From JAITVB01 sp031553805 (GTDB lineage: Bacteria; Bacteroidota; Bacteroidia; Bacteroidales; Rikenellaceae), in the NCBI GenBank assembly GCA_031553805.1, contig JAVBLC010000012.1, positions 1 to 64,000 on the forward strand: a DNA stretch of 64,000 nt, read 5' to 3'. A model generated the notes under the pieces. That model was not told the origin of the DNA. It ran no database searches and worked only from the letters and a program-made list of their open reading frames with translations. Shown here piece by piece: positions 1 through 7,822 of the stretch (positions are counted from its first letter, which is position 1; each line of letters starts with the position of its first letter). Made by a program: the position numbers and the translations under genes.

Positions 1-117
1 TTGCCATTTTTCTCTAATTCCCACCTCGCAAGGAAGAGGATTCTAAACGTGCTTTTCATACTATTTACCTGTCATTAAGATTAGGTAAACCGTTGAAGAA
101 CAGTTTGAAAAAAGCGT

Positions 118-183
118 AAGTGTCCCACCTTTTTTCTCAAAGTGTCCCACTTTTAGGTTCATATCGAACCGGTGGGACACTTT
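118..183. repeat. GTGTCCCAC inverted repeat beside the tRNA-Gly cluster
   Basis: A 12-bp arm AAAGTGTCCCAC (139-150) is matched by its exact reverse complement at 172-183. A nested dyad GGTTC/GAACC (156-160, 166-170) lies inside, so the block can form a 45-nt hairpin. A third direct copy, AAGTGTCCCACC, starts at 118. The rest of positions 1-244 shows no convincing gene. A short open frame on the minus strand (61-273) has no family resemblance. The site lies downstream of the tRNA-Gly terminator. A recombination or attachment site is possible but is inference. Confidence 0.5.
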
Positions 184-244
184 TGGGACGCCAAGGTGTC
201 CGGAAATGGCTTTTCGATGTCCGGTGATGTCTTGGGGGAAGGCA

Positions 245-281
245 TGAAAAAACCCTCCGAAACATCGTTTCAAAGGGTTTT
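245..281 (-). terminator. Terminator of the tRNA-Gly transcript
   Basis: On the minus strand, AAAACCCT (274-281 complement) pairs with AGGGTTTT (249-256), with an inner GAAAC/GTTTC stem. A run of T residues follows. It lies about 45 bp past the 3' end of the tRNA-Gly(GCC) gene and fits an intrinsic terminator for that transcript. Confidence 0.7.
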
Positions 282-326
282 CTTGATTTTTGGCCTAACG
301 CTGTCTTGCGTTGTCTTGGCCGCCTG

Positions 327-399
327 AGCGGAAAACGAGACTCGAACTCGCGACCCCAACCTTGGCAAGGTTGTGCTCTACCAACTGAGCTATTTCCGC
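327..399 (-). tRNA. tRNA-Gly (GCC)
   Basis: The minus strand folds into a complete cloverleaf. The acceptor stem is GCGGAAA/TTTCCGC. The D-arm is GCTC...GAGC. The anticodon stem CAACC/GGTTG carries loop TTGCCAA, giving anticodon GCC. The T-arm contains TTCGAGT. The discriminator base is U, as expected for glycine tRNAs. The 3' CCA is not encoded, as is common in this phylum. It is the last gene of a minus-strand transcript that starts near position 805. Confidence 0.95.
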
Positions 400-451
400 A
401 TTATTTCAATGTGTTGGCTCGTTTTCTTCTTTCCTTGCCAAGGTTGGATTC

Positions 452-502
452 GTGTTCCACTCTTGGGGCAAGGTTGTGCTCTGCCAACTGAACTATTTCC
501 GC
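452..502 (-). pseudogene. Decayed tRNA-Gly copy
   Basis: The minus strand begins with an intact tRNA-Gly 5' half: acceptor GCGGAAA, D-arm, and anticodon strand CAACCTTGCC. It differs from the neighbouring genes by only a few bases. The anticodon stem then fails to close, the T-arm is scrambled, and no 3' acceptor strand TTTCCGC follows. It lies between two intact tRNA-Gly genes in the same direction. It is most likely a tandem duplicate that has lost its 3' half. The 3' boundary is approximate. Confidence 0.75.
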
Positions 503-571
503 AATTGTGTCAATTCATCAAGGGAAAATCCCCCACTATTCTTAACAGCCGCTTCCTCTACCCGGCCCACG

Positions 572-644
572 AGCGGAAAACGAGATTCGAACTCGCGACC
601 CTTAGCTTGGGAAGCTAATGCTCTACCGACTGAGCTATTTCCGC
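572..644 (-). tRNA. tRNA-Gly (CCC)
   Basis: A complete cloverleaf on the minus strand. The acceptor stem is GCGGAAA/TTTCCGC. The anticodon stem TTAGC/GCTAA carries loop TTCCCAA, giving anticodon CCC. The T-loop is TTCGAAT and the discriminator is U. The CCA tail is not encoded. It reads GGG codons and is the first tRNA of the cluster, 167 bp downstream of a consensus promoter. Acceptor and T-arms are almost identical to the GCC isoacceptor, so the two share an origin by duplication. Confidence 0.95.
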
Positions 645-810
645 AATTATATCAACGGTTGGCAACCGTTATCCTCTCACTCTACCAACCAAACTACTTA
701 CCTCCCTCTGCTTTTCCGCTCCGCTCCCCACGGGCGACAACGGGCTTGGTTCGATGAACTTCGACACCTGCCAGCGGCTCCGGTTTGGCATTCATCCCCT
801 TTCGGGAGAG

Positions 811-841
811 CAAAGATAAAGCGAAAAAATTATTTTACAAA
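811..841 (-). promoter_or_regulatory. Bacteroidetes promoter for the tRNA-Gly cluster
   Basis: On the minus strand a -33 box TTTG (838-841) and a -7 box TATCTTTG (811-818) are separated by exactly 19 bp. This matches the known Bacteroides sigma factor consensus TTTG-N19-TAnnTTTG. Transcription would start near 803-806 and run into the tRNA-Gly genes. The leader from 645 to about 805 shows no gene. It is the cleanest promoter in the window and sets the spacing used to judge the others. Confidence 0.85.
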
Positions 842-848
842 AACTTTT

Positions 849-1724
849 TTACGCTTCGACCGGAGTTATCTCACATAATTCAAGCATTTCATCGGGATGA
901 TACGACTGTTTGTTACGCCGCAAACCCTCAAGTCCGAGATCCTCGGCCAGGTTGATGCGCTCAAATTCAAGGTGATGCAGGAAAAATTCCTGGTACAATA
1001 GGGGGATTACCCCCTTGAGTTCGTGATCGCCCCTCAAAAAAAGTCCGGCCGCAGTTTTCAGATCGCCCAGCGGGGTGACGACCAAAAAGGCAGCCACACG
1101 CCCCCCGATGCGGATCAAACCGCCCTCGACAGCCAGTTGCGAAAACGCGTCGTACAGCTCCATCAGCGCCTCGTTGTCGACCTCGAACGTGTCGTCGCCC
1201 GAGAAGTCGCGGGCAAAATCGAGGCATTCCGATAGGTTCTCCTGCGTGATTGCTTCGTAAGCCCACGAAAAATTCTTTTTCGCGTAATTCACAAAATTAC
1301 GTTTCGCTTTGAGGGGATCACCACGGTAGCAGCGGAATTTTTCCGCAGAATAAAGGTATTCGGAACGATTCGGATCGTAGGTTGCGCGGAAACGTCCGGG
1401 GAAAATCGCATCAAGCCGGGCGGCCTGTGCACCGGTCGCCTTACTGATCCTGAACGGAAAATTTTCGGCAACGGCATAATCCTGCATCTGACGGATCACT
1501 GCGGCCAGGTCGCCCGCGCCCCACGGAAACAGGAAAGTTGGGGTATCGTCATAACTGACCCGAAAAATCAGGAAACCGCCCCACTCCGCCCATGCAACCT
1601 CCAACAGGTTGCGCCACAGGAAAAAGGCTTCGAAGCAGTCAATCAGTTGCGGCGAAGGATTTTGACGAGCAGCGGCGGCAATCGTCGCTGCATCGCCAAG
1701 GGCTATCTTTTTAAATTCGAGCAT
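849..1724 (-). CDS. DUF2156 phosphatidylglycerol-lysyltransferase-like protein
   Basis: A 291-residue cytoplasmic protein resembling the C-terminal GNAT-like catalytic domain of phosphatidylglycerol lysyltransferases (DUF2156 family). A typical C-terminal motif is visible around residues 262-280 (INLAEDLGLEGLRRNKQSY). No membrane segments are present, so unlike MprF it lacks the flippase part. The real substrate of the stand-alone Bacteroidales forms is not known to me. It lies 31 bp downstream of the dihydroorotate-dehydrogenase-like gene on the same strand and is probably co-transcribed with it. Family assignment is firm. Function is not. Confidence 0.8.
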   Translation of the reverse strand: MLEFKKIALGDAATIAAAARQNPSPQLIDCFEAFFLWRNLLEVAWAEWGGFLIFRVSYDDTPTFLFPWGAGDLAAVIRQMQDYAVAENFPFRISKATGAQAARLDAIFPGRFRATYDPNRSEYLYSAEKFRCYRGDPLKAKRNFVNYAKKNFSWAYEAITQENLSECLDFARDFSGDDTFEVDNEALMELYDAFSQLAVEGGLIRIGGRVAAFLVVTPLGDLKTAAGLFLRGDHELKGVIPLLYQEFFLHHLEFERINLAEDLGLEGLRRNKQSYHPDEMLELCEITPVEA

Positions 1725-1755
1725 TTTTCATATTGACGTGCACAAGGTTGCGCAA

Positions 1756-2733
1756 TCAGGCATGTTGCGCAAAATACTTCATGAACTGGGAACGTTCGTA
1801 GGCTACCGGATTTTCGATGTTCTTATAGTTAAGCACTCCGATCGCATCCGACAGGCGGGGATAGCTATGTGTTTCCATCCACCCCTCAATGTCAGCCAAC
1901 ATTTTTTGGATCACTTCGGGACCATTCTTATAGATGGAAGAACAAATTTCGACGGCCGAAGCCCCGGCCAGCAATGCTTTCACGACAGCCTGGCCGTCGT
2001 GGATACCGGTCGATGCGGCAAAGTCGATCCGGATGCCCTGGGCCGAAGCCAGCGCAAGCCAACGCAGGATACTGCGCAGCTCTTCAGGCGAGCTGTAGAC
2101 CGACGACGAAACGAGTTTCATCGTGTCGATGTCGATGTCGGGTTCATAAAAACGATTAAACATCACCACGCCCTTTGCTCCGCGAAAAGCGATTTCGGCC
2201 GTGATGTTGAGCAGGTTGGTAAATTGCCGTCCAAGTTTCACGGTTACAGGAATCTTTACAGACTTGGCCACTTCGGCTACGATCGCCAAGTAGCGTTTTT
2301 CAAGCTCTTCCCCACTCAGCTCCTTATCGGTGGGAAGAAGAAAAATATTGAGTTCCAGCGCATCGGCACCGGCTTCTTCCAACCGTTTTGCAAAATCGAC
2401 CCACTCGCCTTTGGTCACACAGCAGATGCTGGCGATGACGGGGATCGAACACGCTTTCTTTGCATCGGCGATCAGTTGCACGTGTTGTTCGAGGCGGTGC
2501 TGGCGGGTATACTCGGCCAGATAATCGCCCGCCTCGGGATAGTCATAATAATTAATCGCCGCCGATTCGTGCATGATCTGCTCTTCGAAGAGCGACTTGA
2601 GGACAACGGCGCCTGCACCGGCGGCTTCGAGCGCCTTGATCTTGTCGAGCGAAGCGGTCAGCCCCGAGCTACTAACTATGATCGGATTTTTAAGATTTAA
2701 GCCCAGGTAGTTAACGTTGAGTTGTTTTTCCAT
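1756..2733 (-). CDS. Dihydroorotate dehydrogenase-like protein
   Basis: A 325-residue TIM-barrel flavoprotein of the PyrD superfamily. The N-terminus (GLNLKNPIIVSSSGLT) is typical. FMN/phosphate-binding stretches VTVKLGRQFTN and FAASTGIHDGQAVVKALLAGA follow. Many Bacteroidales carry this paralogue in addition to true PyrD. It differs from class 1 PyrD around the catalytic loop, and no pyrK lies nearby. I therefore call it dihydroorotate-dehydrogenase-like rather than pyrD. The preceding 167-bp gap carries a dispersed hairpin repeat. The DUF2156 gene follows closely on the same strand. Confidence 0.85.
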   Translation of the reverse strand: MEKQLNVNYLGLNLKNPIIVSSSGLTASLDKIKALEAAGAGAVVLKSLFEEQIMHESAAINYYDYPEAGDYLAEYTRQHRLEQHVQLIADAKKACSIPVIASICCVTKGEWVDFAKRLEEAGADALELNIFLLPTDKELSGEELEKRYLAIVAEVAKSVKIPVTVKLGRQFTNLLNITAEIAFRGAKGVVMFNRFYEPDIDIDTMKLVSSSVYSSPEELRSILRWLALASAQGIRIDFAASTGIHDGQAVVKALLAGASAVEICSSIYKNGPEVIQKMLADIEGWMETHSYPRLSDAIGVLNYKNIENPVAYERSQFMKYFAQHA

Positions 2734-2817
2734 ACTATTTCAATTTTAAGTTTCTTCCATACAGTTCAGGGACTGGCCGGTTGTGCGGAGGGTGCGTCAA
2801 TTTCGAAAGATCGTTTT

Positions 2818-2861
2818 GGTTTTCACCCAGAGCGTACTTTAGTACGTGAGGAGTGAAAACC
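2818..2861. repeat. GTACTTTAGTAC hairpin repeat, copy 1
   Basis: An imperfect hairpin. Outer arms GGTTTTCAC (2818-2826) and GTGAAAACC (2853-2861) enclose the core GAGCGTACTTTAGTACGTGA. A second copy with the same core lies at 62031-62077 in the opposite orientation. Its outer arms are different but still pair. It occupies most of the gap between yggS and the dihydroorotate-dehydrogenase-like gene. This is a dispersed structured repeat, not a gene. Confidence 0.75.
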
Positions 2862-2900
2862 AGAAAGATCTTTTAAAAGTGGCGCGCCATACGTGCAACC

Positions 2901-3563
2901 TTAACGCTCGCCGAAGATGCGGGTACCTATGCGCACCATCGTGCTGCCGCAGGCTACGGCCAACTTCCAGTCGCCGGTCATGCCCATCGACAACGTATCG
3001 AACGTCTCGTCGGTTGCAAAGACCGTGCTACGATAGCGGTCGAAACGCGCCTTCAGCGCACAAAATTCTTCCCGCACCTGCGCCTCGTCGTCGGTGTAGG
3101 TCGCCATCCCCATCAGCCCGCGAATGCGAACGTGAGCGAGCGCACGGAACGCGCCCGAAGCGAGGTAGGCATCAAGCTCTTCCCCACCCCAGCCGTGCTT
3201 CGACGCTTCGCGGGCAATGAAGACTTCCATCAGCACGTCGATCCGGCGGCCGCATTTTTCGGCCTCGCGGTCAATCTGTTCGAGCAGTGCGGGCGAGTCG
3301 ACCGAATGGATCATCGCCACGTAAGGAGCAATATATTTCACGTTCTTGCGCTGGATCGAACCGATAAAATGCCACGCAATGTCGGCGGGCAACGCCTCGT
3401 GCTTATCCCGCAACTCCTGCGCCCTGTTTTCGCCAAAGATCCGTTGGCCGGCTTCATAGGCTTCCTGTATCGCCCCGGCCGGATGGGTCTTGCTCACCGC
3501 CACCAATTCCACCCCTGCGGGCAACTCCCGCCGCAATTCTTCCAAACGCTCCCGGATTGACAT
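2901..3563 (-). CDS. yggS: YggS family PLP homeostasis protein
   Basis: A 220-residue single-domain PLP-binding protein of the YggS/PROSC family (alanine racemase N-terminal fold). The PLP lysine is in VAVSKTHP near residue 25. The family motifs FGENRAQEL, WHFIGSIQRKNVK and LSMGMTGDWKLAVACGSTMVRIGTRIFG are all present. The family binds PLP without known catalysis and balances the B6 vitamer and amino-acid pools. The length is normal. It starts 197 bp from the divergent C69 peptidase gene. Confidence 0.93.
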   Translation of the reverse strand: MSIRERLEELRRELPAGVELVAVSKTHPAGAIQEAYEAGQRIFGENRAQELRDKHEALPADIAWHFIGSIQRKNVKYIAPYVAMIHSVDSPALLEQIDREAEKCGRRIDVLMEVFIAREASKHGWGGEELDAYLASGAFRALAHVRIRGLMGMATYTDDEAQVREEFCALKARFDRYRSTVFATDETFDTLSMGMTGDWKLAVACGSTMVRIGTRIFGER

Positions 3564-3592
3564 TTTTTTATGGATTACCGTAATTTTTGTTA

Positions 3593-3600
3593 TATATTTG
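3593..3600 (+). promoter_or_regulatory. -7 box of the C69 dipeptidase gene
   Basis: TATATTTG matches the Bacteroidetes -7 consensus TAnnTTTG. No good TTTG is found at the ideal 19-bp spacing; the region there is T-rich. A start site near 3607 would put the whole tandem hairpin repeat (3621-3730) in the 5' leader of the dipeptidase mRNA. Confidence 0.5.
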
Positions 3601-3620
3601 TCGTCTGTTCAAAATCATCC

Positions 3621-3730
3621 CTCCCGAGTGCGGGGAAAGCACCTTTGTTCATACAAAGTAAATTCTCCCAAATGCCGGGAGGCACCTTTGTCCAAGCAAA
3701 GTAAACTCTCCCGAGTGCGGGGAGACACCA
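3621..3730 (+). repeat. Tandem GTGC-hairpin repeats (2.5 units) in a 5' leader
   Basis: Three successive copies start at 3621, 3665 and 3708, with a period of 43-44 bp. Each begins with a hairpin of the form CTCCCGAGTGCGGGGAG. The first two continue with CACCTTTGT, five to six variable bases, and CAAAGTAAA. The third stops after GACACC. Single copies of the same unit are scattered through the window (listed separately). The block lies between the -7 box and the start codon of the C69 dipeptidase, so it is likely transcribed. Confidence 0.85.
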
Positions 3731-3759
3731 TCTACAAAACTAAATAAATTTCTTACAAT

Positions 3760-5451
3760 ATGAACAAAAAGATGATTTTCGCCCCGATGCTGGCTGCGCT
3801 GCTGCTGTTGCCCGCGCCGCGTCTGCAGGCGTGTACCAACGTACTGGTGACCAAGGGCGCCTCGAAGACCGGTTCGACGATGATCAGTTATTCGGCCGAC
3901 TCGCACCAGCTCTTCGGCGAACTTTACTATAAACCGGCGGCAAAATACGCCCCCGGGACGATGATGGACGTCCGCGAATGGGACAGCGGCCGTTACCTCG
4001 GCCAGATCGCCCAGGTGGCCCAGACCTACTCGACGATCGGCAACATGAACGAATTTCAGCTGGCCATCGGCGAAACCACCTACGGCGGTCGCGAAGAACT
4101 GGTCGACACGACCGGCCTGATGGACTACGGTTCGCTGATCTACATCGCCCTGCAACGCGCCAAAACCGCCCGCGAAGCGATCGCCGTGATGACCGGCCTG
4201 GTGGAACAGTACGGTTATTATTCAAGCGGCGAATCGGTCTCGATCGCCGACCCGAACGAGGTGTGGATCCTCGAACTGATCGGCAAGGGGACGAAAATGG
4301 TCAACGGCAAGAATGCGAACAAAGGCGCCGTGTGGGTAGCCTTGCGCATTCCGGACGGTTATATCTCGGCCCACGCCAACCAGGCCCGCATCACCACCTT
4401 CCCGATGAACGACCCGCAGAATTGCCTTTTCTCGAAGGACGTGATCACGTTTGCCCGCGAAAACGGTTTTTATAATGGGACGGATAAAGATTTCAGTTTC
4501 TCAGACACCTATGCCCCACTGACCTTCAGCGCGATGCGCGGTTGCGAAGCCCGTGTATGGAGCGTATTCAACAAGGTGACGCAGGGGATGGACAAATACA
4601 TCGACTATGCGATGGGCCACAACCCGAAGAACCGGATGCCCCTGTGGGTGAAACCGCAGCAGAAACTAAGCGTTGAAGATGTAATGAACTTCATGCGCGA
4701 CCACTATGAAGGCACCCCGATGGATATGCGCAACGACATCGGCGCGGGTGGCCATAACAAGCCCTACCGCTGGCGTCCGATGCAGTGGGAAGTCGACGGT
4801 AAGCAATATGTCAACGAACGCGCCATCGCCACGCAGCAGACCGGTTTCTGGTTCGTGACCGAGTCGCGCAGTTGGCTGCCCGACATGATCGGCGGACTCA
4901 ACTGGTTCGGGGTCGACGATGCAGGTACGTCTTGCTTGACGCCTATTTATTCTTCGTCGAACCGCGTGCCGCTGTGCTTCCAGGAGGGCAACGGCGACAT
5001 CCTGACCTACTCGCCCACTTCGGCGTTCTGGCTCTTTACGCGCGTAACCAATTTCGCCTATATGCGTTACGATATGATCAGCGCCGACATCCTCAAGGCG
5101 GTCAAACAGTTCACCGACGAGTCGCTGGCCGAGATCCCCGCCGTGGATGCCGCTGCCAAGATGCTTTATGACAAGGATCCGGAGTTGGCCCGCAACTACC
5201 TGACCAACTACTCGGTGCAACGCGCCAACCAGTTGTTCGAAACGTGGGACGCGTTGGACAAATACCTGCTCGTGAAATACATGGACGGCAACGTCAAGAA
5301 AGAAGGCCCCGACGGGTTCCTCTACAACGGTTTGGGCGGCAAGACGCCGCTGATGCCCGATTTTCCGGGATATAACGAAAAATGGAAACGTGCGGTGGTC
5401 GAAGACCACGGCGATGTGATCCTCGTGCCGGAAGGGGCCGGAGGGCATTAA
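3760..5451 (+). CDS. Secreted C69 family dipeptidase
   Basis: A 563-residue protein with a signal peptide (residues 1-24, ending LQA). It is followed directly by CTNVLVTKGASKTGSTM. Exposed N-terminal Cys25 would be the nucleophile of this N-terminal-nucleophile hydrolase (PepD / peptidase C69 family). The substrate-pocket region (ISYSADSHQLFGELYY, then GETTYGGREEL) matches the family. It should cleave dipeptides in the periplasm or outside the cell. The gene stands alone, preceded by the tandem hairpin repeats and followed by a strong terminator. Confidence 0.92.
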   Translation: MNKKMIFAPMLAALLLLPAPRLQACTNVLVTKGASKTGSTMISYSADSHQLFGELYYKPAAKYAPGTMMDVREWDSGRYLGQIAQVAQTYSTIGNMNEFQLAIGETTYGGREELVDTTGLMDYGSLIYIALQRAKTAREAIAVMTGLVEQYGYYSSGESVSIADPNEVWILELIGKGTKMVNGKNANKGAVWVALRIPDGYISAHANQARITTFPMNDPQNCLFSKDVITFARENGFYNGTDKDFSFSDTYAPLTFSAMRGCEARVWSVFNKVTQGMDKYIDYAMGHNPKNRMPLWVKPQQKLSVEDVMNFMRDHYEGTPMDMRNDIGAGGHNKPYRWRPMQWEVDGKQYVNERAIATQQTGFWFVTESRSWLPDMIGGLNWFGVDDAGTSCLTPIYSSSNRVPLCFQEGNGDILTYSPTSAFWLFTRVTNFAYMRYDMISADILKAVKQFTDESLAEIPAVDAAAKMLYDKDPELARNYLTNYSVQRANQLFETWDALDKYLLVKYMDGNVKKEGPDGFLYNGLGGKTPLMPDFPGYNEKWKRAVVEDHGDVILVPEGAGGH

Positions 5452-5468
5452 TCCTGGAATATAAAAGA

Positions 5469-5502
5469 GCGCGGCGGACTTTGCAGTCCGCCGCGCTTTG
5501 TT
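5469..5502 (+). terminator. Terminator after the C69 dipeptidase gene
   Basis: GCGCGGCGGACT and AGTCCGCCGCGC form a 12-bp perfect stem with a TTGC loop, followed by TTTGTTTATT. It starts 18 bp past the stop codon. Confidence 0.9.
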
Positions 5503-5504
5503 TA

Positions 5505-5645
5505 TTGGCCCGCGCACGGGACAGATTTTTTCAAAATCTGCCTGGGACAGCTGGCCACCACACATTTCCCGTTGAGGATACCGGCGCTTTTTTATAAAAA
5601 AGCGCCGCAAAAAAATTTGGGGGAAAGCTACGCTTTCCTGGGATA
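5505..5645. repeat. Composite hairpin repeat (GGCCCGCGCACGGG / TATAAAAAAGCGCCG)
   Basis: Two linked dyads fill the gap between the dipeptidase terminator and catalase. The first is ACAGATTTT/AAAATCTG preceded by GGCCCGCGCACGGG. The second is CGGCGCTTTTTTATAAAAAAGCGCCG without its last bases. Both parts recur, rearranged, in the 51.6-52.0 kb gap, and the second part also at 20.5 kb. No open reading frame in it is credible. Confidence 0.65.
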
Positions 5646-5661
5646 AGTTTGCTGTAAACGG

Positions 5662-7140
5662 TTAGCCTTCTTTCTGCTGGCGTTCCACCTCTTTCAGCAC
5701 TTTCTTCAGCGGAATCTGTCCACACGACGCAATCTCTTCCCCACACCTCGGATCGGCCTGGAAGAACCGCGCAATCGCCCGGATCCGGATCTCGTCCGGC
5801 ACCCCGTCCATCGCATCGATCACATTACAAGCGAACCGACGCTTTTCGTCTTCCGGCATCAAACGGTACAGATCACCCGGCTGCTTATAGTAATTCTTGT
5901 CCTGCGGATAAGCATCAGCCGCTCCGTGCAACGCCAGCGGCGGCTCGAGCAGCGAACGGTCTTCGACCGGCCCGCCAAAGCTGTTCGGTTCATAGTTTAC
6001 CGCCGCACCGCCGTTGTCGTCGAAACGCATCATTCCATCGCGGTGGTAGTTGTGCATCGGGCATTTCGGTGCATTGACCGGCAGCGACTCGAAGTTCACC
6101 CCCAGGCGATGGCGGTGGGCGTCGCCATAGGCAAACAGCCGCCCCTGCAACATTTTGTCGGGCGAAAAACCGATCCCCGGCACCACATTGGCCGGATTGA
6201 AAGCGGCTTGTTCCACCTCGGCAAAATAATTTTCGGGGTTGCGGTTCAGCTCCATCACCCCCACCTCGATCAACGGATAGTCGGCGTGGTTCCACACCTT
6301 AGTCAGGTCGAACGGGTTGTGTTTGTACGTCGCCGCTTCGGCCTCGGGCATCACCTGCACATACATCGTCCAGCGCGGAAATTCGCCGATGGCAATGTGG
6401 TTAAACAGGTCGCGCTGCGAGTATTCGCGGTCGTTGGCCACCACCTCGGCCGCCTCTTCGTTCGTGAAGTTGGCGATCCCCTGCTGGGTACGCAGGTGGA
6501 ATTTTACCCAGAAACGTTCGTCGTTCTTGTTGATGAAACTGAACGTGTGGCTGCCGAACCCGTGCATCTGGCGCAGGTTTTTCGGAATGCCGCGGTCGCT
6601 CATCAGGATGGTCACCTGATGGAGCGTTTCCGGGGAAAGGCTCCAAAAATCCCACGCGGCAGTGGCGCTGCGCAGGTTGGTTTTCGGGTCTCGCTTCTGG
6701 GTGTGGATGAAGTCCGGAAACTTTAACGGATCGCGCAGAAAGAACACCGGTGTGTTGTTGCCCACCAGGTCCCAGTTGCCCTCGTCCGTATAAAATTTCA
6801 TGGCAAAACCGCGCACGTCACGCTCGGTATCGGCCGCACCGCGTTCGCCGGCCACGGTCGAAAAACGGGTGAACATTCTCGTCTTCTTACCGACCTTCGA
6901 AAAGATGTCGGCTTTGGTGTAGCGGGTGATGTCCTGCGTCACGGTAAACGTGCCGAAAGCGCCGCTCCCCTTGGCGTGAACCACGCGTTCGGGAAGGCGC
7001 TCGCGGTTGAAGTGGGCCAGTTTCTCGAGAAACCAGACGTTCTGCAACAGCGCCGGACCATGTTCACCGGCAGTAAGGATGTTCTGGTTTTCGGCCACCG
7101 GAGTGCCGGTGGCCGTTGTCAATCGTTCCTTCTTTTTCAT
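5662..7140 (-). CDS. katA: Catalase (haem, small-subunit type)
   Basis: A 492-residue monofunctional catalase that breaks down hydrogen peroxide in the cytoplasm. The distal haem histidine is His55 in RVVHAKGSGAFG. The catalytic Asn lies in NWDLVGNNTPVFFLRDP. The proximal haem tyrosine is in RLFAYGDAHRHRLG near residue 338. The length fits clade 3 catalases. It lies 49 bp downstream of a PepSY-like gene on the same strand. It gives an anaerobe protection against transient oxygen. No OxyR-type site was recognised. Confidence 0.96.
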   Translation of the reverse strand: MKKKERLTTATGTPVAENQNILTAGEHGPALLQNVWFLEKLAHFNRERLPERVVHAKGSGAFGTFTVTQDITRYTKADIFSKVGKKTRMFTRFSTVAGERGAADTERDVRGFAMKFYTDEGNWDLVGNNTPVFFLRDPLKFPDFIHTQKRDPKTNLRSATAAWDFWSLSPETLHQVTILMSDRGIPKNLRQMHGFGSHTFSFINKNDERFWVKFHLRTQQGIANFTNEEAAEVVANDREYSQRDLFNHIAIGEFPRWTMYVQVMPEAEAATYKHNPFDLTKVWNHADYPLIEVGVMELNRNPENYFAEVEQAAFNPANVVPGIGFSPDKMLQGRLFAYGDAHRHRLGVNFESLPVNAPKCPMHNYHRDGMMRFDDNGGAAVNYEPNSFGGPVEDRSLLEPPLALHGAADAYPQDKNYYKQPGDLYRLMPEDEKRRFACNVIDAMDGVPDEIRIRAIARFFQADPRCGEEIASCGQIPLKKVLKEVERQQKEG

Positions 7141-7189
7141 CTCTTGTCTTGGGTTTTAGTTGTTACCTGTCAATTTATATTTATACATT

Positions 7190-7648
7190 TTAGCCGAGCC
7201 CTACAAAACCGCCGTCCTTGTTAAACAACAAGTCTTCATCGAAAACTGACATCTCGATCACATAACCTGTGCGTTCCACTTCGATCGACTTGATCTGTTC
7301 GTTGGGAAACTTGTCGGCCAGGTAGCCTAACAGCGTAGCGGGAAGGATCGCGATAATGCCTTCGGGCAAAGGATGTTGGTCTGCGTCGACTTTCGTCAAT
7401 CGGCCGCTGCGGGTAAATTCGATCTCCGTACCATCCTGGATCGTCACCTCATAATCGAATCCGCCCTTGATCGAGATGATCAATTCGAGGTCGTAATGGG
7501 CTGCTATGAATTCCTGGGCAGGCAGCGGCAGTGCGGTAAATCGAACTTCACTGTCGTGCAGGGGAGCCCCGCCGCAAGAAGCGAACACAAACAAGGAAAC
7601 CACAACCGGAAGCGCAGCCGCAACTATCAATCTCATTGACTTTTTCAT
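7190..7648 (-). CDS. PepSY-like domain lipoprotein
   Basis: A 152-residue exported protein. The N-terminus (VVVSLFVFASCGG) carries a hydrophobic segment and a lipobox-like Cys around residue 25. The rest matches the PepSY-like / beta-lactamase-inhibitor-like fold common in Bacteroidetes, with two similar halves of the type IKGGFDYEVTIQDGTEIEFTRSG. Such proteins sit in the periplasm or on the membrane, and their ligand is unknown. It precedes catalase on the same strand and may share its mRNA. A link to peroxide stress is only suggested by position. Confidence 0.8.
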   Translation of the reverse strand: MKKSMRLIVAAALPVVVSLFVFASCGGAPLHDSEVRFTALPLPAQEFIAAHYDLELIISIKGGFDYEVTIQDGTEIEFTRSGRLTKVDADQHPLPEGIIAILPATLLGYLADKFPNEQIKSIEVERTGYVIEMSVFDEDLLFNKDGGFVGLG

Positions 7649-7789
7649 AATCTTGATTTTTTAATAGTTAATTGAAATAAACTTAATGCAAAAGAGCAAG
7701 AAACGCACCAAAACAAAAAACAACGATTTTTTAAGAGCAAAAAATCGTTGTTTCGTTTTCCGGCAAGATACTTGAACAGAGAGAATTGT

Positions 7790-7797
7790 TATCTTTG
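7790..7797 (+). promoter_or_regulatory. -7 box of the small lipoprotein gene
   Basis: TATCTTTG matches TAnnTTTG, 26 bp before the start codon at 7823. A TTG lies 15 bp upstream, shorter than the ideal 19, so the -33 element is uncertain. Confidence 0.55.
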
Positions 7798-7822
7798 CAG
7801 TCTATTAAAAACGATTTGTGTG

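Noticed and set aside
61..273. 70-codon minus-strand open frame at the window start
   Set aside because: It spans the tRNA terminator and the GTGTCCCAC inverted repeat and resembles no protein family.
1756..2733. pyrD of pyrimidine synthesis
   Set aside because: Sequence is of the dihydroorotate-dehydrogenase-like paralogue with no pyrK or other pyrimidine gene nearby.
3621..3730. CRISPR-like array
   Set aside because: Repeats of 43-44 bp have no unique spacers, and no cas gene is in the window.
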